NCBI GenBank assembly: GCA_027922465.2
Contig: BQMF02000138.1
Span: 124,001-188,000 of the forward strand
DNA: 64,000 nucleotides
Direction: 5' to 3'
Origin: Turritopsis dohrnii
Taxonomy: Eukaryota > Cnidaria > Hydrozoa > Anthoathecata > Oceaniidae
The translations under genes and the position numbers were made by a program. Numbering within the stretch: position 1 is the stretch's first letter; each line of letters begins with the position of its first letter. The notes under the pieces are model-generated. The model saw nothing but the letters and a program-made list of their open reading frames with translations, searched no databases and was not told where the DNA came from. Below are positions 54,601 through 64,000 of the stretch, one piece after another.

Positions 54601-57600
54601 ATTTATATGTCTTACGGATTGCTTAGAAATTTAATAATTTTGATTGAAAAGGTTAACATAATTTAATGATGATATAATTATCATTATATGACATTGCAAT
54701 TATATAAATTAAACTTTACTTTTTATTTACTGCTGATTATTCTTACCGGAGATATTCTAGTACGTTTACGCAAACCACATTTGTAACAACGCTGAAAAAT
54801 CATTAAAGTTTTAAACAATTATCTTGTCGCTGTGTATCATTATATATAAAAATCAAAGGCGATCACTACTATACCTCACATGAAACTTTATTTATGTTAT
54901 TTTTAGGTAAAATTAAATTTTTCTTCACTGGTTTAATCTTTTTGAACTATAAAAAAAATCTTTTTATGACATAATAATAAACAAATTTAATCCATGCAAC
55001 AGTAAATCAAATCTAAATAACAAATTAAGAGAAGTCTATAAGAGTAAAAATTTATAACAACAATACAGAAATTCCTACCTCTCCATTTTCCTCGTCCTCA
55101 CCTTCCCCTTCTCGAAACTCAGCTTCTGCTATTATATAGTTTGCTTCAATACCAAAAATTTTTCCTGAATGTAAATTATGATTCAGATACAACTTTGTTA
55201 ACATGACCATTCCAGCTTAAAATGTTATTTTTTACAATTCAGTGTTTAGCTAATATTAAACTACTAGCATCCCAGATAAAAACTTTTTTCAGAAAAGTTG
55301 TGTCTAACCCCTCTTTGCCATGTCGCAAACAGTGACGAAAATCACAGAATTGGGAAAGCCCTCCCCATGTTACAGAGCTCAAAAAACTGATCAAAAAATG
55401 TATGGGATCGTTTCTCTACAATCAACTGTCACAGTTGCATCACCCAGGCAAAGAAATTTTCGTCACCCAATTTCCATTGCAGACCCCCAAAAATGTTATC
55501 CTATTGGTTATGCAGATATTTCCCCCAAAACGTCATGTTCAATTGGGGATGCAATGCAATAGTGCCCCCACGCTAATAAAAAAAACTGACTTCATGTGAA
55601 CATACTAATCATGTTGATTTAAATGATAAAGCATAAAGCCTATAACTTCATAATGATAAGAACAACATCTGACTGGTAAGTCTTGTTTAGCAAGTTGACA
55701 AATTTGGACACTCACCCCAAAATCGAACATTTGTTAACGGAAAAGTGAAAACCAACTGCTTTAAAGCCAAAAATATTCGATACATCTCCTCTCTTGAAAG
55801 GCCGATACCGGCTTGCTCAAAGAAGAACGAGAGCTCAGTACAATTAGGTAAGGGAATTTCAAATTCTTCTTCAGTTTCACCATTTTCAAGCACATCATCA
55901 TCTACTGATTTCTAACAAAAAGAAAATTTTCCCATCACTTAAAACCTTTATTAGGTAAGCCTATACCGTAAAGCGGGGTGACTTCGAACAATAAAAATAA
56001 ACTGTTTAAACTCTGAAATTAAAGTGCGTTTTTCACATTTTTTAAGATTTTCATTTAGATTCTTATTGTAAAATATCATCAGAATCGTCTTCAAGCTAAA
56101 CAATCAATTTCTTCCGAAATTAGCAATGAAAAACATCAAAATTTTCACTGCTCACATTGGTCATCACTCTACGTCGTATTCAAGAGTTTAGCCTAGACAT
56201 TTTTGGTACATATGTGAAGTATAGAGGCTGAATGTAAAGAAAATTATAATATGTCTGAAAGAAATTCTGTTCTTCACCGCTACATTCTGTTTTTCTTTTC
56301 CTTATTCCTTTATCGATAATATCGTGTTTATAAAAACACGAAAAAAACAAATGTTTTATATCGCTATAAGTTACATGTTCGCAAGAACTCCGTGAAAAGT
56401 TGTCGTATCTCATGGGAGATTTAATGACTAACCAAAGAAATTTTAATAATCGTGCTCTTTCCCGATGATGATAGATCTCAAAAATTTTGTTTGAGATAAC
56501 AATGAAATTTCAATGTTAATTTCGTTTCGTATTAACAAGGGTCACACATGTTTTAAATATCTTTCATTTTACTAACATTCGCTGATCTTTTACTTTCAAA
56601 CATTTACTGTGGATGGCAAATAGTGGTTTGTTAATATTGTAATAATGACACTTTAAAAACATTGTCAAATATAATCATAAGTAATTTGGCGCTTCTCATA
56701 AGCTGATTGAAGTCACCCCAAAATCGATATTGTTGTTTTCTTGGAAAGATCAGGTTATTTCTCTGGAATTAGAGGTTTAGTTAATGTGAAATTTTGCACT
56801 GAAATAGAAGAAATATGTAATGTAACGATTCCAAAGTGTTAGAAGTAATGGTTTAGTATTTCAGAAGCTACTTTTAAAATAGTGGCAAAATTGATCGAAG
56901 TCACTCCGCTTTACAGTTTTGCATGATGTAGCACTCGGAAATTAAAAAATATATAATATAACAACATTATGCAATCAACAAACAAATAACATAATGTAAA
57001 TGAAAAATACATGTATGTATATACCTCAAATAACTTGATCTGAGTTTTAGCAATTTCTACATGTTGAACCTTTCCCTCCTCCAATGAAAAAGTAAGACAA
57101 AGACTGTCATTAAAGATTGTTAGAATTAAAATGATAAACTCAGAACAATACAAAAGAAAACATCCATTACCTCTTCTTTCTGTATTGACCCTTTGCTTAA
57201 ATAGCTTTCAATAAGATCTAAACATTAAGATTTATTAATTAAACAGTAATATAAAAACTAGACTCAATATTGTGTTTCTTTTCTATAAGTGTATATAAAA
57301 CTTCAAAATTCAGATTATATATATACTTTGAAATGGAGGAATGATATTTCAATTATAATACCAAATATTTACCTTCATGAAAATTGCACATTTCACTAAA
57401 CCTTCTATATTTATGTAATAACAAATTTAGAGTAGCACTAACCTACAGAGTCCTTTGGCTGTTCTGTGAGAACATCACTAATTAACTCACTGATGCTGTC
57501 ATATCTAAAGAAAAGCTATTGTTTGTAGATACTTTTTAATGAAACTTAGAATTGAAATATTATTCTATAAATATTATCTGTATGACATAATAAAAATCAA

Positions 57601-57999
57601 TGATCGCAGTGATAGGTAAGTATGTGATGAGCATTAAAGTACCAGTCAAAATTGACAGCCAATGTGTATAATACTGATTACTCCATTATTGAAAATCTGT
57701 CTAATCCATAAAAAACAATAAACACTATTTCCAAGTCCTTAATTTATTGTCAAATTATTCCTGTTTCTTTATAATTTTTCCTTTTTCCTCGCACGTATTT
57801 AAGGAATGTAAACAAACTTTTGTGTTGAGAGCCTTGACTTGAGTGTGTTGGAGAGAGAGGTGTAGTTAAAGAAGTGGAGGAGAGAGAGAAGTGTTAAACA
57901 AAAAAAATTTTACAGGTTCTTTTGTGAGTTAAGTCCTGAAGATTCTTTCAGGTACTCCTTTGCCTTCAAGACTTGCTCTTCAAGAGTTTCGTCTTTCAT
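51611..57999 (-). CDS. RSPH4A: Radial spoke head protein 4/6 homologue
   Basis: Fourteen exons in 5'-3' order: 57914-57999, 57443-57504, 57171-57217, 57025-57078, 55716-55911, 55079-55164, 54875-54946, 54747-54791, 53970-54141, 53370-53467, 53154-53292, 52697-52951, 52128-52272, 51611-51833. They total 1680 nt, 559 residues, all phases closing. The N-terminus ([20 protein letters not shown]) holds the dimerisation-like helix. Conserved blocks: [117 protein letters not shown]; the end is acidic. The protein forms the head of axonemal radial spokes that tune dynein in motile cilia. Invertebrates have one gene for the vertebrate RSPH4A/RSPH6A pair, so the symbol means orthologue group. Exon 4 may use acceptors 3 bp apart. 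Confidence 0.94.
52393..52502. mobile_element. Palindromic MITE, copy 9 (radial-spoke intron)
   Basis: CCCAGTGGGTAAATGTGTT to GATGATTTTCCCCACTG in the intron between exons 12 and 13. Confidence 0.85.
53028..53100. mobile_element. Palindromic MITE, copy 10 (truncated)
   Basis: CCCAGTGGACAAATTTGTTG to TTTTTTCAATAAAAATC; the right arm is missing. It lies between exons 11 and 12 of the radial-spoke gene. Confidence 0.8.
53525..53640. mobile_element. Palindromic MITE, copy 11
   Basis: CCCAGTTGACAAAATCGTC to CAACAAATTTGCCCACAGGG, full length, 57 bp upstream (in gene direction) of the exon 10 acceptor of the radial-spoke gene. Confidence 0.9.
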
Positions 58000-58620
58000 T
58001 TCCAGAAGTTAAAATATACACTGCATCATACAACCATGCTGAAGATCAGTTCAAATCCTTGTGCGCATAACAAAGTTACCATTATGATACATTCGAAATG
58101 CGTCAAAAATTCTTTTGTTTTGAACCAATCAAGATTCAATATTTACTTCACCATGGTTACTACACATACAAACTCCACCAGAATATCATCGGAAACTAAA
58201 GTTCAATTATTATTTATTTTTTTTTTTTTTGGTAACGTATACAAACTTGTATAAATAACTAGAATCATCACAACTGTTTTCTTCCCAATCACAATCTTGA
58301 ATTTAGTGCACCGGCTTTCGTGAGCTACAACATGGATGTCCGCCGACTCAGCGACTTTTTGGAATTCGCATTTCTGTTGTTTTACGCTTGAGCGAGTACC
58401 TCGTATACACATTAAGCACGATCTTAGTAATGCGAAATTAAATCTTGTTTTCAGCCAGCCGCATATCAAACTTTTAGGTTGTTTTCTTTTGTCTGCTATA
58501 GGAGTTCTGCTAATCGGGTGAAAAACGTAGCGCATTCTGCTCATATACCACCATAGCATCATGAACAACATGCATGTACCTTTTCCAGTTACCTAATAAA
58601 GGTTTTAATGCGGGATCTTT
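58000..58620. other. Upstream region of the radial-spoke gene
   Basis: Immediately 5' of the radial-spoke start codon (minus strand). No other gene is supported; an open minus-strand frame at 58203-58571 has no recognisable motif. I found no obvious RFX X-box, though I looked only by eye. Confidence 0.35.
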
Positions 58621-61600
58621 TTATTAATGTCAAATGCATCAAAATGTTGGCTGATTGTTAAGAGTCATCTTGAATCTAAAGCAAAAGCGGTATTTTCCGA
58701 CACTGAAGTTAAATTGACAACTGATGGCAAACGACATCTAGGTGCTGTGTAATTGGTACGGATATTTACAAGAACGAATATGTAAGTGAAAAAATCGACA
58801 ATCTATGTAAAGAACTACTTACACTTTGCGAGTCTTCAAGATCAGATCCTCAGTCTGGATATCAATAGCTTCAGACACAAACTTATATATTTGATGAGAA
58901 CTGTACCAAATATAAGCCATCTGTTTCGACCATTGGATGACATTGTTCTAACGAAGTTCATCCCTATAATTACGGGCGGAATACAAATCAACAACAACCA
59001 AAGGAAGTTATTATCACTTCCTGTCTAGGACGGAGGCCTGGCACTTCCAATTTTTGCTGACATCGCTGAAATCGAATACAACAACTCACGATTCATCACA
59101 CAAAATCATTGTCACCACATCAAAACCAGAGTCGAAAATATCTTAAAGATGAAGATACCCTAACAAGAAAGATGAAAATCAAGAAAGATAGAAGAGATCG
59201 AGTAAACGACATAAAGAATCAACCGACCGATCAAATGAGTAAAGAACAAACACGCTTGTTTACTCTTAGTCAAGAGAATGGAGCATCTTCTTGGTTATCG
59301 ACCTTACCAACAAAAGAAGAAAGTTTCCACCTCACCAAACAAGCAATTTCAGATCTCCTCAGAATTCGTTATGGTTGGCAGCTACAAAACTTCCCAACCA
59401 AATGTGAATGTGGATCCAATTTTACGATCGATCATGCGCTATCTATAGGATTCGTTACGCTCCGTCATAATGACATTCGTATGAAGTTATATCGGTGTCA
59501 AAATCAACAAGTCGATCTCGCGACCCAACGACTCGATACTTAAATCGACAAGGCAATCAACGAGTCAATCTCGCAACCGACGACTCGACGTTTCAATCAA
59601 CAAGGCAATCAGCGGGTCGATCTCGCAACTCGACTTGACGTTTTGATTGAAGTGTCAATCAATTGACCAAATCGATCAAAGTTTAATGATTCGACTCGAA
59701 TGATCGACTTTAAAACCCAACAATTAAATGCTGATTTCTTTGTGGTGGTAACGCCATAACAGTTTTATAGGATATGGGGAAAATTAAAAAAACAAATAAA
59801 TGCACATTTGGGACTGTGTTTATACTACAGGAAAAGGAAAGAGGGTTACAATATGGTAAGAAAATAAAATGTAGTTGTATGTATATTGCAACATCAGTAA
59901 ACTTCAATTATACAATGGTCAACGTTTATAAAGTACATGCACAAGAGATCATGTCTTAGCCACCCTTTCTATGGTATGGATTTAATAGACACAAGAAAAA
60001 TATACTTTTCAGAAACAAAGGCTGGTTGGCTTTCAATGATGCGGACAAATTAATTCACTTTAAAGCAGAACATAATAAAAAATGTTTTCCTTAATGATTT
60101 TGCAGGGAGAATTTTTCCAACAGGCCTGAAAAATTTGTTGGGAAAAAAAGGAAAAAAGGATTCATAGCTTGACGTCAAAAGATTATAGCCAAACAATTAC
60201 TGCTGAGGCCTCTTTCAGATACTTCATAGCATCCTATTAACTAGCCGGTAAATCCTGACATGGCTCCGACATAAATTATATAATCTTTCTGCATAATTAG
60301 CCTACGTAGTTAATTATTCAACACGTGCGAAATATGTATATGAGAAACGGTAACAAATTTACTGGGTGTTTGACGCGATCGTGAATGCAGGTAAATTCTG
60401 TTTAGTACTATAAGAGTATGAGAGCAATGCTTCTATGCAGATAAATACTTTGGATATAAGAATCACAGTTATAAATGTTGCAAATGATAATCTTACTGGT
60501 GGGAAACAGGCATAAACGATAATAATATTTAAAATTAACTGGTTATTAACTGGTGTAAGTAAGGTCTAATCATAACACACAAGCAACTTAATTTATTAGA
60601 AGACAAAAGAATTATACATGTGTGAGCTGTTTATAACGTATGTTGTTTTTTTTATAAGAGCTTATGTAGAAAAAAACAAACTGCCTTCCAGTTCCAGTGG
60701 AACTTCCATTTATCGAGCGAGCGCGTTATTATCATATTCTCCCAACGATAATTATACGCTGTAAAGCGCTGGCCAAACCGCTGTATTTTTTTTCTATGAT
60801 AAAAATGTATATAAGATACGTTTCTGATTTTCTTTGAACGCAAGCAGAAAGAGGAATCCCTGGGTACGAGGTGGATATACTTGTCATGTCTATGATGTAG
60901 TCTGTGAACATCCGAATGTACGATGTGGTTGTTAGGCTAATATATATGACATAATCATAATAATATATGTTAAATTTGGTTGGAGCCATATCAGGATTTA
61001 CCTGCTAGTTCCTATTATGATGTCCGCCATTTTTATTTTAACATCATGTTCTTTGAATGGAATACATAAGGGCTAGTTTAGATTTAGAAAGTATATTCTA
61101 AGAAACTTTTCAAAGAAAAAAACATTTATAATGGAAACCATACTTTACACACGTGCCTTATAAAACTATTGAGAATAATAATTAATTAAATAACAAGTGA
61201 GTGTGAACTCTGAAACACGATCAACGATCCAACTTTCAACTTGAGGTTGCAACCTCAGAGTCGATGATCAAACCGATGATCAACATGAAAATTTAGAGAA
61301 TCCGCTTCATCGTTTTACCATTTGAGTTCACTTTGTTGACTATCAAATCGACTCTTTCATTGCCTGGTCGATTGAAAAGTGAAGATGTCGGTAAAAAGAT
61401 CGACTCGTTGATTGCTTTGTCGATTGAAACGTTGAGTCGTTGGTTGCGAGATCGACTTGTTGGTTGCCTTGTTGATTGAAACATCGAGCCGTCGGGTCGC
61501 GAGTTCAACTCGTTGATTTTGACACCCATATAACTTCATACATTCGAAACAGCACGGCAAAGCTTTTATCTGAAGTATGTCACGAGGTAAAGATCGAACC

Positions 61601-62051
61601 AACATTACAACCTTTAGTCAATGATATTGGAAACCGTTGCAAATGTTGCAGATCAAGCACGATCAGATATATGTGCGCGTGGCTTCTGGATCTCTGGTCA
61701 AATGGCATTTTAATGATGTTAGGGTCTTTAACCCATTGGCCAAACGATACAGAGATGTAGAGCTACCTACGTTATCGTGTGAACGAGAAGGAGAAGAAGA
61801 ATCAATATAACGGCAGAATCATGAATGTTGAACATGGTAGTTTCACACCTCTTGTCTTTGCGGCAACTGGTGGAATGGGTCGAGAATGCTCGAAGTTTTT
61901 CGATCGACTGGCAGACATGATAGCAGAGAAAAGACATTTACACAAGTCCAAAATAACATCATACATCAAACGCAAAATGAATTTTTCCTTGATAAGATCT
62001 CTGGTTAGATGTATTCGAGGAAGTAGATCAAAAAGTAAAAATGATCAGTGA
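58621..62051 (+). pseudogene. Retroelement polyprotein relic, split by a transposon
   Basis: Two halves of one decayed frame lie either side of the element at 59480-61540. The left half reads SNASKCWLIVKSHLESKAKA, RTVPNISHLFRPLDDI, ENGASSWLSTLPTKEESFH, RYGWQLQNFPTKCECGSNF, TIDHALSI and RHNDIR. The right half resumes TAKLLSEVCHEVKIEPTLQP and ends NVEHGSFTPLVFAATGGMGR, KRKMNFSLIRSLVRCIRGS. I recall this as the C-terminal region of an abundant reverse-transcriptase-linked family of cnidarians and sponges; the exact clade is not certain. Besides the insertion it has several stops and frame changes. Confidence 0.65.
59480..61540. mobile_element. 2.06-kb transposon with long, repeat-built TIRs
   Basis: Left TATGAAGTTATATCGGTGTC and, inverted, right TATGAAGTTATATGGGTGTC begin inverted repeats of about 160 bp. 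The arms are about 85% alike and contain two to three ~52-bp subrepeats (ATCAACGAGTCGATCTCGCA and CGACTCGACGTTTCAATCAA). ACATTCG stands at both ends (59473-59479, 61540-61546) as target duplication of 7-8 bp. Removing the element rejoins the interrupted polyprotein frame. The 1.5-kb interior (59700-61260) shows no transposase. An 8-bp target would suit hAT, but the ends are not CAG-type. Confidence 0.85.
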
Positions 62052-62891
62052 CGCCGGAGTCTGGGAACAGCGGGCTGCTGTTGTCAATCATTAAGTAAAT
62101 TTTATCTCTGATAATATATGTAAATAATATGTAATAAAAAATATCATATCTTGTAATACTTATTATGTATATATGTATATACTAATGAAATAAAAAAATA
62201 AAAAATCTTTTTATTAATGATTAATACTCACTTGTTGAATATTCAAAATAAAACTACCAAAATACTGGACCTAACCTCGAACCCAGGGCTCTTGTCTTTA
62301 CCGATGGCCGAGGAAGAAGCTATAAGAAGAGGCTATATAAATTATCTGTTTAAACAAAACCTTTCTAGAACATACCTCTTAATTTTTTGTGTGGGACTAA
62401 CATTTCGCATATTCTAACTTAAATTTATTAAAATCTTATCCTTGCCGAAAGTAAATGGCAATTTTACGAATATGAGTGTTGTTTTTGTTTTGAACCAATT
62501 GTCAGCATTTCACACGAAAGAGATGTGCTGAGAGGAGAAGTAACAACAATCTATTTTGTCCTGCTTAAGAGAAATTCATTTTCTAAACAAATATACTTTA
62601 TTCGGAAAGATTTTGGCAAAAGATACTTTGATAATTTCCGGATAATTTCTGATGAAAAAACAAAAGATAATTTCCCGAGTTTTTGGACAAATTTTTCGTG
62701 AAATAAACTTTGATAAGTTTTACACTTTACAGCCTATGAAATGCTCTTCATCGCAGTGACAAAATGAGTCTGGTAGCTTACGGAAAGCAGAATCCAGTAA
62801 ATTATAATATTCAATGTAATTGGGAAAAAACAGCTGTAAAATGATCCTCTCCTTTACCAGCTTATGAAAAAATCGTATACCTTATATATCT
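62052..62891. other. No gene seen
   Basis: AT-rich, with several AATAAA hexamers just after the retroelement relic (62150-62200). A scrap of the palindromic MITE (ATGCTCTTCATCGCAGTGAC) sits at about 62740, and an inverted CCCAGGGCTCTTG motif at 62286. Confidence 0.5.
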
Positions 62892-63037
62892 GGGATAATT
62901 TCGTCGGGGAAAAGTGACGAAATTTTTGCTTCGTGACGAAAAGCTTGAAAAAGTGAGATTTATAATTAAGTATTAGTAAAATTTTGCAAAACGACGAAAT
63001 TTTCCCCGACGAAAATTTTCCCCGACGAAATTATCCC
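62892..63037. mobile_element. 146-bp MITE with GGGATAATTTCGTCGGGG ends
   Basis: GGGATAATTTCGTCGGGGAA at the left is repeated inverted at the right with no mismatch over 22 bp. GACGAAA motifs recur in the interior, and TTTTCCCCGACGAAA occurs twice at the right, so the arm there is duplicated. Confidence 0.8.
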
Positions 63038-63481
63038 CGATGAGGTGTCATTGCATCATTTCGCTGCTTTGTGTGACACCCACACTACAATGCCATACAA
63101 TGGTTTCTTTCTTCTTTTTTTTATTCCAGTGCAATTTTTCAGATTCACGTAAAGACTGATGTAAACCTAACATTTCCTGCAAAATCGAAAGTGAAGTGGT
63201 GGACGAATGTTGAACGAATGTAACATTCATTTTGGATGAATATTAGATGGTCCTGAATAGCGTTCAGCCGTTTCGTCCAACATCACTTCATCCAACATAA
63301 GTCATTATTCATTCCCGCTCATTTGCAATACTTCGTTTTGTTCAACTATTTTCTTTCGTTTATATTTCAAGAAAACGAAAACAAAAAAACTTTTGCGAAA
63401 ATATGAGAAATAAGTGTCTCCACTACCATTGCAGACTGCCACACACCACCAGTCATAAAAAAGCATCTAAATTTCCTTCTC

Positions 63482-63862
63482 TCACTTGGCGGTGACAGAG
63501 CAATTATGTCCTGTGTTGGGGACTTCCAATGAGTGAAAATAATCGAGATTCTCTTCCATGCGCCATTCTCCTTCTATTAGATTTCCTTGATCATCAAACA
63601 AATCAACAAAAGTTAATGTACGATACGTACTCGATGCGACACGATACGTACTACTCGAGGAAGTGTATGACGTTAATTCGGCGCCAAAATCTGCTTTTGT
63701 CAAGTCGTCGAGTCGTTTAAGATGTTGACTCTTGACGTCATTAATCGTTTTCGAGTTGACATGTTTTGGTTTGTCGCTAGTTGTTGCTATGTGTAATAGA
63801 ATCATAGTTTCTAGACTATATGGTAAGCGATAACAAACCGTTTTTGTTGTTGTCGAGAGCAA
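63482..63862 (-). CDS. Last exon of an unrecognised gene
   Basis: A 126-residue open stretch ends in TGA at 63482-63484 and begins directly after a plausible acceptor (TTGATAG|TTGCTC) at 63862, in phase 0. The sequence (CYRLPYSLETMILLHIATTS, then RTLTFVDLFDDQGNLIEGEW) has the mixed composition of a folded protein and does not look like transposon. I do not recognise it. The rest of the gene would lie beyond the window's right edge or in the last 100 bases. Confidence 0.45.
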   Translation of the reverse strand: MLSTTTKTVCYRLPYSLETMILLHIATTSDKPKHVNSKTINDVKSQHLKRLDDLTKADFGAELTSYTSSSSTYRVASSTYRTLTFVDLFDDQGNLIEGEWRMEENLDYFHSLEVPNTGHNCSVTAK

Positions 63863-64000
63863 CTATCAAGCAAATAAATTTCTTCGTCATTACATTATAC
63901 ACATATTCGTCTGCCCCAAAAGTGGATCTTGAAAGCCATGAAGAGTGTGTTCATCTGAGGACAAGTAATTGAACAAACAAGACAAAGCCTGAAGTGCAAG

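Overview
This is AT-rich, intron-containing animal DNA. Spliced genes with canonical GT/AG junctions, a YTHDC2-type meiotic RNA helicase, a radial-spoke protein of motile cilia, Penelope and CR1-type retroelements and many short inverted-repeat transposons point to an early-branching metazoan. A cnidarian, perhaps a hydrozoan, is my best inference; no marker fixes the species.

Bases 1-12600 are almost wholly transposon-derived. They hold a decayed AAA-like fragment, a broken gene of a transposon-associated family, a Penelope reverse-transcriptase fragment and a broken tandem-dUTPase gene. Next comes a large inverted-repeat (foldback-like) structure whose arms carry 128-bp tandem repeats, followed by a tRNA-derived SINE, a Helitron-like element and a LINE tail. 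Bases 13270-15076 are a frameshifted gene for a Cys-rich multi-pass membrane protein. Bases 15500-19280 hold an old segmental duplication, one copy of which was hit by two DNA transposons. Bases 20000-24265 are a nearly intact CR1/L2-type LINE. Bases 24300-29250 look non-coding apart from small repeats.

The genic part starts near 29250. An unrecognised 295-residue gene (minus) lies head-to-head with YTHDC2 (plus, 13 exons, 30815-42056, 1593 residues). I traced every exon and the reading phases close exactly. A single-exon class-A-like GPCR follows (47064-48047). Then come a five-exon phytanoyl-CoA-dioxygenase-family gene (48771-51465, plus) and a 14-exon radial spoke head 4/6 gene (51611-57999, minus, 559 residues), which converge with only 145 bp between their stop codons. 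The end of the window holds a retroelement relic split by a 2.06-kb transposon with long terminal inverted repeats, and a last coding exon of an unidentified minus-strand gene.

Introns and spacers across the window are seeded with at least eleven copies of a ~115-bp near-palindromic MITE and at least five TA-flanked pogo-like MITEs. I see no operon-like functional link; YTHDC2 (germline RNA control) and the radial-spoke protein (sperm and ciliary axoneme) may both be germline-expressed, which is inference only.
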